In this document: one piece after another, positions 35,398 to 43,873 of the stretch
Layout of the letters: each line of letters begins with the position of its first letter
Position numbering within the stretch: the stretch's first letter is position 1
Assembly (NCBI RefSeq): GCF_900103265.1
Contig: NZ_FMWX01000002.1
Coordinates: 124,001 to 188,000, forward strand
Direction: 5' to 3'
Length of the DNA stretch: 64,000 bases
DNA from: Sphingomonas sp. NFR15
GTDB lineage: Bacteria; Pseudomonadota; Alphaproteobacteria; Sphingomonadales; Sphingomonadaceae
Translations under genes and position numbers: made by a program
Notes under the pieces: generated by a model
Told to the model about the DNA's origin: nothing
The model's database searches: none
Seen by the model: only the letters and a program-made list of their open reading frames with translations

Positions 35398-35850
35398 ATG
35401 CGCATCTATCTCGTCGTGATCGACAACAATCCCGAAAGCGCGATCGCCTTGCGCTTCGCCGCGCGGCGCGCGGTGAAGACCGGCGGCGGCGTCGAGATCC
35501 TCGCGCTGATCGAGCCGCAGGAATTCATCCCGTTCGGCGGCGTGCAGGCGACGATCGAGGAGGAAGCGCGGCTCCATGCCGAGGGCCTGGTCGCGGGCGC
35601 GGCGGGCGCGCTGATCGAGGAATCGGGGTTGCGCCCGTCGATCACGGTGCGCCAAGGAGACGGTCCGAAGATCATCCGCGAGATGATCGCCGCCAATCCC
35701 GATATCGCCGCGCTCGTGCTCGGCGCGGCGCCGGTCGGCTCGCCCGGCCCGCTGATCGCGCATTTCGCCGGCGATTCGGGTGCGCTGCCGATCCCGCTGA
35801 TGATCATTCCCGGATCACTCGACGCCGAGGCGATCGACCGGCTGAGCTGA
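35398..35850 (+). CDS. Universal stress protein family protein
   Basis: A 150-residue cytoplasmic protein with the UspA Rossmann-like fold: [22 protein letters not shown] at the start, then [11 protein letters not shown] and a C-terminal [19 protein letters not shown]. The last segment resembles the ATP-binding G-2x-G-9x-G(S/T) motif in degenerate form, so nucleotide binding is uncertain. GAGGGG precedes the ATG. It is divergent from pdhC across 138 bases. Confidence 0.82.
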   Translation: MRIYLVVIDNNPESAIALRFAARRAVKTGGGVEILALIEPQEFIPFGGVQATIEEEARLHAEGLVAGAAGALIEESGLRPSITVRQGDGPKIIREMIAANPDIAALVLGAAPVGSPGPLIAHFAGDSGALPIPLMIIPGSLDAEAIDRLS

Positions 35851-35894
35851 CCGCCTGATCCGTCCCCCGGTCAGCCGCGATCAGCAGACCGCCG

Positions 35895-36356
35895 TCAGAA
35901 CGCCATCGCCAGCCGTTCCTGCATCGAGCGCGCCGGGCTCGCGCCCATCGCCACGCCCGCCTGCGCCGCGTCGAGCAGACCGACCCGCCGGTACAGGTCC
36001 GCGCTCGCCTGGATCAGCGCGCGCGCCCGCGCCGGCAGGTCCGCCACCGCCGCCGCGTCGCTGATCGGCGCCGGGCCGAGCCGCCGCGAGGGATCGAGCG
36101 CGTCGCGCGGCGCCATCTCGCCGGCGGCGACCGCGCGCTGGGTCAGCAGCCAGGCGATCGCGTGCATCAGCCGTGTCGTCACCTTGAGCGATTCACAACT
36201 GAACGCCACGCGCGCGAGCGGCGGCAGCGCTTCACGGTCCACCCGCCCGCCATCGTCGAAATAGCTGCGCGCCTCATCGGCCAGCACCATCGCATCGACG
36301 TACAGCACGTCGATCAGATGGCGATGGATCCGCGAGTCCGGCAGCGCCCCCCTCAT
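35895..36356 (-). CDS. rcdA: RcdA/DUF1465 family protein, probable ClpXP adaptor
   Basis: A 153-residue helical protein. The block YVDAMVLADEARSYFD, then VAFSCESLKVTTRLMHAIAW and LLTQRAVAAGEM, matches the DUF1465 family whose Caulobacter member RcdA delivers CtrA and other proteins to ClpXP during the cell cycle. I start at 36356 because GAGGGG lies seven bases before it. An exact GAGATGAGGGG direct repeat just upstream creates a second ATG at 36371. Its presence agrees with the CtrA-type box near 56762. Confidence 0.82.
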   Translation of the reverse strand: MRGALPDSRIHRHLIDVLYVDAMVLADEARSYFDDGGRVDREALPPLARVAFSCESLKVTTRLMHAIAWLLTQRAVAAGEMAPRDALDPSRRLGPAPISDAAAVADLPARARALIQASADLYRRVGLLDAAQAGVAMGASPARSMQERLAMAF

Positions 36357-36459
36357 CTCGGCACCCCTCATCTCAGCGTTGTGGCACAAGTCCCGCGCGC
36401 GGCGTTAGCGCGGCGGGCGCCGGCCGCGTCGCCGGTCGTCCCATTTCGGGTCGTCACGG

Positions 36460-36657
36460 TCACGCGATGATGTCGGGGATCAACTGGTCCTCGAGCGCGA
36501 CGATCTCGTCGCGCAACCGCAGCTTGCGCTTCTTGAGCCGCGCGAGCTGCATCTGATCGCCCGCACCGCCCGCGGCCAGCGCGGCCAGCGCCGCGTCGAG
36601 GTCACGATGCTCGACCCTCAGCACCTCGAGCCGTTTGGCGATCTGCGCTCCGTCCAT
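36460..36657 (-). CDS. DUF465 family protein (YdcH-like), copy 1
   Basis: A 65-residue helical hairpin. LEVLRVEHRDLDAALAAL, then QLARLKKRKLRLRDEIVALE, is the DUF465 pattern, whose second half has the conserved KKxKLRLRDEI block. Such proteins are abundant, short coiled coils of unknown role in proteobacteria. AGGGGG precedes the ATG. It faces away from a second DUF465 gene at 36923 across 265 bases. Confidence 0.85.
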   Translation of the reverse strand: MDGAQIAKRLEVLRVEHRDLDAALAALAAGGAGDQMQLARLKKRKLRLRDEIVALEDQLIPDIIA

Positions 36658-36922
36658 TCGTCCCCCTGCGCCGGTGATCGGCTGAGTCGCGCCCGCCCGC
36701 GCACCGCCCGACCGCCGATCACGGATCTACCGAGGCTTGGGGCGGGGGAACGGGCCGGCGACGGGAACTCTAGCAAAACCGCGGGCGGACGCGAGCGCCA
36801 AAAAACCGATCGTCGCACTTCCTTACTCGGTACGTCGAATCATGCCACACAGGGGGCAGACATTTGATCGGAAGCGTGCTTGATTGACTCCCCCGCCACC
36901 CTTTCGGAAGGAGGAAGACTCA

Positions 36923-37078
36923 ATGCGGAACGCGCACCATATGGCCTTGGAGGCCAAGCACGCCGTCCTCGAAGAGAAGATCAGCGCCGAGTCGCATCGA
37001 CCGCAGCCTGATAGCGCAATGTTGGCCGCGCTCAAGAAGCAAAAGCTTCGCGTTAAAGAAGAAATGACGATCCTTTAA
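36923..37078 (+). CDS. DUF465 family protein, copy 2
   Basis: A 51-residue protein with HHMALEAKHAVLEEKISAE followed by LAALKKQKLRVKEEMTIL, the same two-helix pattern as copy 1 but shorter. The start at 36923 follows AAGGAGG at good distance. A strong hairpin follows the stop. The GC content is lower than that of its neighbours, common for highly expressed small genes. Confidence 0.85.
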   Translation: MRNAHHMALEAKHAVLEEKISAESHRPQPDSAMLAALKKQKLRVKEEMTIL

Positions 37079-37088
37079 CGATCAGCGC

Positions 37089-37113
37089 GCCCGGGCAGCC
37101 CCGCTGCCCGGGC
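37089..37113. terminator. Hairpin between DUF465 and PilZ genes
   Basis: GCCCGGGCAG (37089-37098) and CTGCCCGGGC (37104-37113) form a perfect ten-base stem with a five-base loop. It lies between two convergent genes and is followed by TT only, so it may serve both directions. Confidence 0.7.
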
Positions 37114-37125
37114 TTGAAACCGCAT

Positions 37126-37518
37126 TCACGCGCGCGGTGTGTATTTGGGCGCGACCACCGTCTTCGGCTTGCTCCCCGTGCCGACCGGCTTGCGCGCCAG
37201 CATCGGATCGATCTGCCGGTCGAACGCGATTCCGATCCGCCCCGCCGCCGACCAGGCGACCCGCCCGCGCACCGCGCCGACCCCGCGCAGGTCGACTTCT
37301 ACCTCGGTGCCGACCTCCAGACCCTGCTGATATTCCGCCATCAATCCGCCCGCCGACAGGTTGCGCACGCGTACCGTCGTCTTGATGTCGCCGACGCGCA
37401 GGTCGGCCATCACCAACAGGCTGTCACGCGCGCCGCTACGGTCGCCCGCGCCTTCGTCACGCGCGCGCTCGCCGGCCGGGCCGCGCAGGGGATCTTTGGA
37501 GGACTCGTCCATCACCAT
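37126..37518 (-). CDS. PilZ domain protein
   Basis: About 130 residues. After a charged N-terminal third, RVGDIKTTVRVRNLSAGGLMAEY and GTEVEVDLRGVGAVRGRVAW match PilZ, with the (D/N)xSxxG motif as NLSAGG. The usual RxxxR half of the c-di-GMP site is not obvious (SGARDSLLVMADLR), so nucleotide binding is uncertain. Two adjacent ATGs (37518, 37512) have poor ribosome-binding sites; a TTG at 37569 would add residues that look plausible. It lies downstream of dksA in the same direction. Confidence 0.72.
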   Translation of the reverse strand: MVMDESSKDPLRGPAGERARDEGAGDRSGARDSLLVMADLRVGDIKTTVRVRNLSAGGLMAEYQQGLEVGTEVEVDLRGVGAVRGRVAWSAAGRIGIAFDRQIDPMLARKPVGTGSKPKTVVAPKYTPRA

Positions 37519-37607
37519 CGCCGGATTGAAGATACTCGGACCCGCGAGATAGCGGGTTTCGGTATCCAACGTCTTAACCGCGCGCGCCGACGATCCGCCG
37601 GCCCGCC

Positions 37608-38021
37608 TCAATCCTCGCGCGAGACCTTCTCGTTGCGTTCGTGGCGCTCCTGCGCCTCGACCGTCATCGTCGCGATCGGCCGCGCCTCCAGCCGGCCGAG
37701 CGAAATCGGCTCGCCGGTGACTTCGCAATAGCCATATTCGCCGTCCTCGATGCGGCGCAGCGCAGCGTCGATCTTGGAGATCAGCTTGCGCTGCCGATCG
37801 CGCGTGCGCAGCTCGATCGACCAGTCGGTCTCGCTCGACGCGCGATCGGTCAGGTCCGCCTCGCGCAGCGAATCGAGCTGGAGCTGCGATAGCGTGCCCG
37901 CCGATTCGCGCAGGATCGCGTCCTTCCACGCCTGCAGCTTGTCCCGGAAATACGCCTGCTGGCGCGGGTTCATGAACGGTTCGTCCGCGCTCGGCCGATA
38001 TCCGTCGTCGTCGTTCGACAT
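37608..38021 (-). CDS. dksA: RNA polymerase-binding factor DksA, non-zinc type
   Basis: A 137-residue DksA. The coiled coil is present with the tip motif DLTDRA (pattern DxxDxA), which contacts the polymerase secondary channel. The globular part, YGYCEVTGEPISLGRLEARP, keeps one cysteine of the four that bind zinc in E. coli DksA; Thr and Ala-type residues replace the rest. Such cysteine-poor DksAs are known in alphaproteobacteria and as Pseudomonas DksA2. I start at 38021 by family length; ATG 38084 is possible, and neither has a clear ribosome-binding site. Confidence 0.88.
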   Translation of the reverse strand: MSNDDDGYRPSADEPFMNPRQQAYFRDKLQAWKDAILRESAGTLSQLQLDSLREADLTDRASSETDWSIELRTRDRQRKLISKIDAALRRIEDGEYGYCEVTGEPISLGRLEARPIATMTVEAQERHERNEKVSRED

Positions 38022-38425
38022 CGCCGGCGGCGTGTCGAATTTCGTGGTGTCATCTAGGTGATTCAAGACCAGTCGCCATCCCATCGCTGCCAGACGTATG
38101 ACGCTCAAAGCGTTCTTTTTTCACGCCCGGCTGTCCCATGATGAGCGCGCCTATAGCCATGCCGTTCCCGCTCCACAAGCAACCCGGCTCCACGGTGGAT
38201 GAAAGCGCACGGGCACCCTCGTTTTCATGCCCGATCTGTACCGTGACGGTACGTTAACCACGATCCGCGGCCATCCCGCGCCCGGAATCCCGTATTGAGA
38301 CCGCGATAACTCGGTTAACAGCCTTGAACTTAACACTTTGTTCGGCACTTTGGGCAAAGAGCGGCGAACCGCTGGGGTAAAGCATATCCGGTAGACGATC
38401 CTATCGGCAACGAAAGAGCGAAATC
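38022..38425. other. Divergent regulatory region between dksA and the repeat protein gene
   Basis: About 400 bases without a credible gene. It contains a perfect 15-base palindrome (38238-38252), several TTAAC words near 38254, 38313 and 38330 that are not spaced as full CtrA sites, and a T-rich run (TTCTTTTTTC) just upstream of dksA. Confidence 0.45.
38238..38252. promoter_or_regulatory. Perfect palindrome, candidate operator
   Basis: GTACCGT, one G, ACGGTAC: seven-base arms with a single central base. It lies 174 bases before the repeat-protein start and over 200 bases before dksA. No regulator is assigned. Confidence 0.45.
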
Positions 38426-39295
38426 ATGTCGGTGCGGATGGCCTTGGCTAAACTGTGCGCTTGCGCATGCGGCGGCGCTATCGTCGGCGGCGGCGCGGTA
38501 CATGTCGCCGAGACATCGAAGGTCCGCCACGCCTATGTCCACAAGACCAAGCGCGTCGTACGCCGCACGGTGAGCCGCCCCGCCGGGCGGGTTCGCCGAG
38601 TCGTGACGCAGACCCGTGCGGTGTGCCCGCCCGCGGTCGTCACCATGACGAGCCAGGGCGCGCCGATCCCGCTGCCCCCCGCCGACGTGCCGGCGATGGG
38701 CGGCGGCGGTGGCGGCGGCGGTCTGACCGTGATCGGCGGCGGTGGCGGCTTCGGCGGATTTGGCGGCGGCTTCGCGGGCGGCGGGTTCTTCGGGGGTGGC
38801 GGCAGCGGCGGTTCGGGCGGGATCGTCATCTCCTCGACATCGAGCGGCGGCTCGACCTCGACCAGCGGCGGCTCCACTTCGACCGGCGGATCGTCGACGT
38901 CGACCGGCGGCTCGTCCACCTCGACGGGCGGATCGTCGACGTCGACCGGCGGCTCCTCGACCTCGACCTCGACGGGTGGCTCGTCCACCTCGACCTCGAC
39001 GGGCGGATCGTCCACCTCCACCTCGACCAGTTCCTCCACCTCCGGGTCCACCTCCACGTCGAGCGCGTCGAGCGGATCGAGCAGCTACGCGTCGAGCAGC
39101 CACGGCTTCCCGGGCAGCAGCGGCTGGCATGGCAGCAGCGGTTGGCATGGCGGGAGCAGCGGCGGGCATGGCGGCAGCAGCGGTGGCCACCCGGCGCCGG
39201 TGCCCGCGCCGCCAATGGTGCTTCTGTTCGGCGCCGCCGCCGCTGCGCTGGTCGCGCGCAAGCGCTTCGCTAGGAAGCCCGCCGCCGAGGCATGA
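38426..39295 (+). CDS. Gly/Ser/Thr-repeat surface protein with PEP-CTERM-like tail
   Basis: A 289-residue protein. A signal-like N-terminus (to about residue 30) is followed by a basic segment, a Gly-rich block (residues 90-135), and tandem STSTGGS repeats (about 140-225). Then comes a Ser/Gly/His-rich stretch with repeated GSSGWHG. The end reads PAPVPAPPMVLLFGAAAA, a hydrophobic run, then ARKRFARK: the tripartite form of a PEP-CTERM sorting signal, with VPAPP in place of VPEP. Exosortase processing and surface attachment are inferred. Repeats encoded by near-identical codons make copy number likely to vary. Confidence 0.65.
   Translation: MSVRMALAKLCACACGGAIVGGGAVHVAETSKVRHAYVHKTKRVVRRTVSRPAGRVRRVVTQTRAVCPPAVVTMTSQGAPIPLPPADVPAMGGGGGGGGLTVIGGGGGFGGFGGGFAGGGFFGGGGSGGSGGIVISSTSSGGSTSTSGGSTSTGGSSTSTGGSSTSTGGSSTSTGGSSTSTSTGGSSTSTSTGGSSTSTSTSSSTSGSTSTSSASSGSSSYASSSHGFPGSSGWHGSSGWHGGSSGGHGGSSGGHPAPVPAPPMVLLFGAAAAALVARKRFARKPAAEA
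38850..39060 (+). repeat. Tandem repeats encoding STSTGGS units
   Basis: Copies of a unit close to TCGTCGACGTCGACCGGCGG, and longer forms with an extra TCGACC, follow one another inside the repeat-protein gene. They code for Ser/Thr/Gly and look like products of slippage or unequal recombination. Confidence 0.7.
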
Positions 39296-39352
39296 GCCGT
39301 TTCGGTCGGGCACCCTCGGCGCGGCGCGTGTCAGGCCGGGATTCTCACCGCA

Positions 39353-39793
39353 TCACGCGGCCCTGATCGCCGCCTCGATATCGGGAATCGGATGATCGGT
39401 GAGATCCTTGTGGATCTCCGCCTTCAGCCGCGCTTTCACCTCGGGATGATAGTGCTGACGCAGGCTGCCGAGCGTGCGCGGCGGCGCGACGATGATGAGC
39501 GATTCGAACGCGTTCGCCAGCGCCCGGTCGCGCAGCAGCACGGCCGCGTCAGCGGCGAAGCGCGCCTCGCGCTGTTCGTGGTAATCTGGCTCGCCCATCG
39601 TCGCCTGCCCGATCACCGGGCCGCTCGGCGCGCCGCCGGCAAGGTCCGTCTTCAGTTCGTGGTCGGGGGGGTCGGACTGTTCCCGCGCCTGTTCGACGAC
39701 GAGGTTGGGATCGGCGTCGCTGCCCGCGTTGCGCAGCCATAGCAGCTTGCGCCCGTCGAGGACGAGCACGGCGGCATCGTGCGGAATGTGCAT
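39353..39793 (-). CDS. Host attachment family protein
   Basis: A 146-residue protein of the family named for attachment to host cells (PF10116, related to the central domain of eRF1). Visible features are [16 protein letters not shown] at the start, then [35 protein letters not shown] and a C-terminal [18 protein letters not shown] that is very typical. GGAG precedes the ATG. The biochemical role is unknown. It is divergent from serS. Confidence 0.85.
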   Translation of the reverse strand: MHIPHDAAVLVLDGRKLLWLRNAGSDADPNLVVEQAREQSDPPDHELKTDLAGGAPSGPVIGQATMGEPDYHEQREARFAADAAVLLRDRALANAFESLIIVAPPRTLGSLRQHYHPEVKARLKAEIHKDLTDHPIPDIEAAIRAA

Positions 39794-39882
39794 GGTCGCT
39801 CTCCGTCAGTGGAACGGTAATAACGCTCGCCCGCCGGAGTGGGTTGCGCGGGCGCGGGCGCGCGGCCATAGCCACGCGCATT

Positions 39883-41154
39883 ATGCACGACATCCGCCTG
39901 ATCCGTGACGATCCCGCCGCCTTCGATGCCGCCCTCGCCAAACGCGGTGTCGCCCCCGTGTCGGCCGATCTGCTCGCGCTCGACGAGACCCGCCGCGCCC
40001 TCATCACCGAGGCGCAGGCCGCGCAGGCGCGCCGCAACGAGGCATCGAAGGCGATCGGCGCCGCCAAGGCGCGCCGCGACGACCCCACCGACCTGCTCGC
40101 CGAGGTCGCCGCGCTCAAGGAACGTTTGCCCGCGATCGAGGCGGAAGAGAAAGCGGTCGGCGAAGCGCTCACCGCCGCGCTCGCCGCCATCCCCAATCTG
40201 CCGCTCGCCGACGTGCCGCAGGGCGCCGACGAGGACGACAATCTCCTGGTCGCGACCCACGGCACGCAGCCCGCCTTCGCCTTCGCGCCCAAGGAGCATG
40301 ACGCGATCGGCCCCGCGCTCGGGCTCGATTTCGAAGCCGGCGCGGCGCTGTCGGGCGCGCGCTTCACGCTGGTGCGCGGCCACGCCGCCAAGCTGCACCG
40401 CGCGCTCGGCCAGTTCATGCTCGACACGCTCACCGGCGAACATGGCTATGAGGAAGCCATCCCGCCGCTGCTGGTGCGCGACGAGGCGCTGTTCGGCACC
40501 GGGCAGCTTCCCAAGTTCGCCGAGGACCAGTTCCGCACCACCGACGGCCGCTGGCTGATCCCCACCGCCGAGGTGCCGCTGACCAACATCGTGGCGGGCA
40601 AGATCCTCAGCGAAGCCGAACTGCCGCTCCGCTTCGCCGCGCTCACCGCCTGCTTCCGCTCCGAGGCGGGCGCGGCCGGGCGCGACACGCGCGGCTTCAT
40701 CCGCCAGCACCAGTTCGAGAAGGTCGAGATGGTCTCGATCGTCACGCCCGACGCCTCCGAGGCCGAGCATGAGCGGATGACCGCCTGCGCCGAGGGCATC
40801 CTCACTGCGCTCGGCCTGCCCTTCCGCCGCATGAAGCTTTGCACCGGCGACATGGGCTTCACCGCGGCGCGCACCTATGATCTCGAAGTCTGGCTGCCCG
40901 GCCAGGGTCGCTACCGCGAGATTTCGAGCTGCTCGACCTGCACCGATTTCCAGGCACGCCGCATGAACGCGCGCTACCGCCCCGCCGAGGAAAAGGGCAC
41001 CCGCTTCGTCCATACGCTCAACGGTTCCGGCCTCGCGGTCGGGCGGACGTTGGTGGCGGTGCTGGAGAATTACCAGCAGGAGGATGGCTCGGTCGCGGTG
41101 CCGGAGGTGCTCAAGCCGTACCTCAAGGGCCTCAACCGCTTGGAACCCAAATGA
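39883..41154 (+). CDS. serS: Serine-tRNA ligase
   Basis: A 423-residue class II synthetase that charges tRNA-Ser (and tRNA-Sec). The N-terminal 110 residues form the tRNA-binding coiled coil. Motif 2 reads [20 protein letters not shown], and motif 3 [16 protein letters not shown], both as in the family. The start [11 protein letters not shown] is the standard SerRS N-terminus, although no strong ribosome-binding site precedes it. It leads a serS-surE-NlpD-like cluster of the same order as in many alphaproteobacteria. Confidence 0.96.
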   Translation: MHDIRLIRDDPAAFDAALAKRGVAPVSADLLALDETRRALITEAQAAQARRNEASKAIGAAKARRDDPTDLLAEVAALKERLPAIEAEEKAVGEALTAALAAIPNLPLADVPQGADEDDNLLVATHGTQPAFAFAPKEHDAIGPALGLDFEAGAALSGARFTLVRGHAAKLHRALGQFMLDTLTGEHGYEEAIPPLLVRDEALFGTGQLPKFAEDQFRTTDGRWLIPTAEVPLTNIVAGKILSEAELPLRFAALTACFRSEAGAAGRDTRGFIRQHQFEKVEMVSIVTPDASEAEHERMTACAEGILTALGLPFRRMKLCTGDMGFTAARTYDLEVWLPGQGRYREISSCSTCTDFQARRMNARYRPAEEKGTRFVHTLNGSGLAVGRTLVAVLENYQQEDGSVAVPEVLKPYLKGLNRLEPK

Positions 41155-41179
41155 CCCGCCCCGGCGCGGGAAGGATCTG

Positions 41180-41953
41180 ATGCGCATCCTCCTGTCCAAC
41201 GACGACGGCATCCACGCACCCGGCCTCGCCGTGCTCGAACGGCTCGCGCGCACCTTGTCCGACGACGTCACCGTGGTCGCGCCGATCGAGGAGCAATCGG
41301 GCAAGGGCCGCTCGCTCTCCCTCACCCAGCCGGTGCGGCTGCGCGCGTTCGGCGAGAAGCGCTGGGCGGTCACCGGAACGCCCACGGACGCGGTGATGAT
41401 CGCGCTCGCCGAGATCATGAAGGACGCCAAGCCCGACCTGATCCTGTCCGGCGTCAACCGCGGCGCCAATCTCGGCGAGGACGTCAGCTATTCAGGCACC
41501 GTCGCCGCCGCGATGGAGGGCGCGCATGCCGGCATCCGCTCGATCGCGCTCAGTCAGCGCTATGCGGGCAGCGGTATGAGCGACGCCGTCACCTTCGCGG
41601 CGGCGGAAGCCTGGGGCGAGCGCGTGTTGCGCACGCTGATCGACACGCCGTTCGCGCCGCGCACGCTCGTCAACGTCAACTTCCCGCCGATCGCGGCCGA
41701 GGCGGTGCAGGGCATTCGGGTCGTCGCGCAGGGCTTGCGCGATTACGGGCGGCTCCAGCTCGATCGCCGTACCGATCCGCGCGGTTTCGACTATTACTGG
41801 CTGCGGCTCGGGCGCATTCCCCACACGCCCGCCGAAGCCACCGATCTCGAGGCGATCGAGCAGGGCCACATCACCGTCACCCCGCTGCATCTCGACCTGA
41901 CCCACCGCGCGTCGCTCGCCACGCTTGGCGAGAGGTTCCATAAGGACGCGTGA
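41180..41953 (+). CDS. surE: 5'-nucleotidase SurE
   Basis: A 257-residue metal-dependent nucleoside monophosphatase. The N-terminal MRILLSNDDGIHAPG has the Asn-Asp-Asp metal site, and VAPIEEQSGKGRSL, TGTPTDAV and SGVNRGANLGEDVSYSGTV are the other family motifs. AAGGATCTG precedes the ATG at 41180, 25 bases after serS. Its stop shares one base with the next ATG (TGATG). Confidence 0.96.
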   Translation: MRILLSNDDGIHAPGLAVLERLARTLSDDVTVVAPIEEQSGKGRSLSLTQPVRLRAFGEKRWAVTGTPTDAVMIALAEIMKDAKPDLILSGVNRGANLGEDVSYSGTVAAAMEGAHAGIRSIALSQRYAGSGMSDAVTFAAAEAWGERVLRTLIDTPFAPRTLVNVNFPPIAAEAVQGIRVVAQGLRDYGRLQLDRRTDPRGFDYYWLRLGRIPHTPAEATDLEAIEQGHITVTPLHLDLTHRASLATLGERFHKDA

Positions 41954-43074
41954 TGGGGTGGTTTCCGGGTCGGTCGCGCAACGCGGCGTCGTTGGCCGTT
42001 CTGCTGCCCGCGCTGGCCGCCTGCATTCCACAAGGCGCCGCCCCCGATCCGGACGCGACGCGCTATCGCCCCCGCCAGACCCCGCCTGACCGGCCCGTCG
42101 ATACGCCTCCCGCCTATGGCCAGGATGATGCACCGCCCCGCGCCGACGCGAGCGTCGCCGCGCTCCCGGCGCCGCCGCCCGCGTGGCAGGCGCGCCCGGT
42201 CCGCGCCGATGCGAAGGCGATCGACCCGACGATCTACGTCGTGCGCTCCGGCGACACGCTCCGCGCGGTCGCGGACCGGACGGGCGCCGGCTCGGAGGCG
42301 ATCGCGCGCGCCAACGGGCTTAGCGCGCCGTTCATGATCCGCGCCGGCCAGCGGCTGGCGATCCCCGGCGGCCGCTACCACCTCGTCCGTTCGGGCGAGA
42401 CCGGCATCGCGATCGCGCGCGCTTACGGCATCGACTGGTCACGGATCGTCACCGCCAACGGCCTCAGCGAGCCCTATACGCTGCGCGCCGGGATGCGCGT
42501 GCTGATCCCCGATGCCACCCCCGGCCTCAGCAGCGCGGCCGAGCGCGCCGCCGCGTTCCGGCTCGACGTCGATGATCTCGTCACCGGCAGCGCGCCCGCG
42601 CTCGCCGGCAACCAGCGCCCCGCCCCGCCCACACGGTCACCCCGCCGCGTGCTCGCGCCGACCGAGGCGATCAGCGAGCCGACGCGGCTGCGCGGCGTGT
42701 TCGGCTGGCCCGCGCAGGGCCGCATCGTGGCGCGCTTCGGCCCGAGCGGCGCGAGCGGCGAGCGCTTCAACGGCATCAAGATCGCGCTGCCGATCGGCAC
42801 GCCGATCCTCGCCGCCGCCGATGGCGTGGTCGCTTATGCCGGCAGCGAGGTGCCGACGCTGGGCGGCCTCGTCATCATCAAGCACGGCGACGGTTGGACC
42901 ACGGTGTACGGCCACGCCAGCCGCCTGCTCGTCCAGCGCGGCCAGGCGGTCAAGCGCGGCCAGACGATCGCACTGTCGGGTGATACCGGGCTGGCCGACC
43001 GGCCCGAGCTTCACTTCGAAATGCGCAAGGGCCGCACGCCGATCGACCCGATCGGGCAATTGCCGCGATCGTAA
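41953..43074 (+). CDS. LysM/M23 (LytM) lipoprotein, NlpD-like
   Basis: A 373-residue lipoprotein (lipobox LAAC, Cys24). A Pro-rich spacer leads to two LysM domains (about 94-138 and 142-186) that bind peptidoglycan, and a C-terminal LytM domain (about 248-370). The LytM zinc site is incomplete: FNGIKIALP replaces the HxxxD pair, while YGH (His321) and HFE (His354) remain. NlpD and EnvC of E. coli are similarly degenerate and activate amidases without cutting. That role, in cell separation, is the likely one here. It is translationally coupled to surE. Confidence 0.87.
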   Translation: MGWFPGRSRNAASLAVLLPALAACIPQGAAPDPDATRYRPRQTPPDRPVDTPPAYGQDDAPPRADASVAALPAPPPAWQARPVRADAKAIDPTIYVVRSGDTLRAVADRTGAGSEAIARANGLSAPFMIRAGQRLAIPGGRYHLVRSGETGIAIARAYGIDWSRIVTANGLSEPYTLRAGMRVLIPDATPGLSSAAERAAAFRLDVDDLVTGSAPALAGNQRPAPPTRSPRRVLAPTEAISEPTRLRGVFGWPAQGRIVARFGPSGASGERFNGIKIALPIGTPILAAADGVVAYAGSEVPTLGGLVIIKHGDGWTTVYGHASRLLVQRGQAVKRGQTIALSGDTGLADRPELHFEMRKGRTPIDPIGQLPRS

Positions 43075-43086
43075 GCGCCTACCCTC

Positions 43087-43202
43087 CCGTTCGTGCTGAG
43101 CGGAGTGTCGCCGCCCCCTCCAACCGTTCGTGTCGAGCGAAGTCGAGACACAATGCACGTCCGCCCGGGGCATGTCCCTCGACTTCGCTCGGGACGAACG
43201 GG
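43087..43202. repeat. Intergenic palindromic repeat, type A (copy 2)
   Basis: Three related units lie in a row: CCGTTCGTGCTGAGCGGAGT at 43087, CCGTTCGTGTCGAGCGAAGT near 43124, and the inverted form ending GGGACGAACGG near 43201. They fill the spacer between the convergent LytM and flavin reductase genes. Confidence 0.7.
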
Positions 43203-43212
43203 GCATGACGCT

Positions 43213-43719
43213 TCAAGACGTTGACGACGGCTCCAACACCGAAAACGCGCCGTAATTCCCCTGGAAGAACAACAGCGGCGCGCTCGGCGCCTCCACCTCC
43301 AGCGCGATGACGCGGCCGAGCACGATATAATGGTCGCCCGCCTCATGAACCGCGTCGAGATTGCAGTCGATCCACGCCACCACCCCGTCGAGGATCGGCG
43401 AGCCGTTGGCGGAGGCGCGGTGCGAGATGCCGGCGAACTTGTCCGCACCGCGCGTCGAGAATTGTCGGCACAGCGCCTCCTGATCGGCGGCGAGCACGTT
43501 GACGCAGAATTTGCCGACCTTCTCGATCCGCGGCCAGCTCGACGAGCGGCGGTCGGGGAAGAACGCCACCAGCGGCGGATCGAGCGACACCGAGGTGAAC
43601 GAGCCGACCACCATGCCGGTCGGCGTGCCATCCGCCTCGGCGGCGGTGACGACGCAGACACCGGTGGGGTAATGGCCCAGCACGCGGCGGAACGTCGCGT
43701 TATCGAAACTCGTGCTCAC
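43213..43719 (-). CDS. Flavin reductase-like FMN-binding protein
   Basis: A 168-residue protein of the HpaC/NTAB flavin reductase family, which uses NAD(P)H to reduce FMN for a partner monooxygenase. Typical pieces are [47 protein letters not shown] and [13 protein letters not shown] start at the GTG at 43719, eight bases after GGGGAGT. No monooxygenase is adjacent. It is divergent from cysD across 154 bases. Confidence 0.85.
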   Translation of the reverse strand: MSTSFDNATFRRVLGHYPTGVCVVTAAEADGTPTGMVVGSFTSVSLDPPLVAFFPDRRSSSWPRIEKVGKFCVNVLAADQEALCRQFSTRGADKFAGISHRASANGSPILDGVVAWIDCNLDAVHEAGDHYIVLGRVIALEVEAPSAPLLFFQGNYGAFSVLEPSSTS

Positions 43720-43873
43720 CGGCGACTCCCCGCATAATCCCGGCGCAACGCATGCGGATTCCGCGCGCGGCAATCAACCCCGCCTAGCTGCGATTGGGGC
43801 CGGCCTAGAATCATTCGCTTGCCGCGCGGCGCCGCGCGCCGTCTTGGGGGCACTCACCCTCGATCATCCGGAC

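Noticed and set aside
35260..35763. N-terminal extension of pdhC
   Set aside because: It would overlap the divergent stress-protein gene; the lipoyl domain starts exactly at the ATG at 35259 with a good ribosome-binding site.
36674..36722. Inverted repeat GTGATCGGC / GCCGATCAC between the DUF465 genes
   Set aside because: The arms are short and 31 bases apart in very GC-rich DNA; no further sign of an operator or terminator.
38253..38335. TTAAC words as a full CtrA site before the surface-protein gene
   Set aside because: None of the pairs has the seven-base spacing of a full site.
38850..39060. Direct repeats as a CRISPR array
   Set aside because: The repeats are contiguous, in frame, without unique spacers of constant length, and lie in a protein gene.
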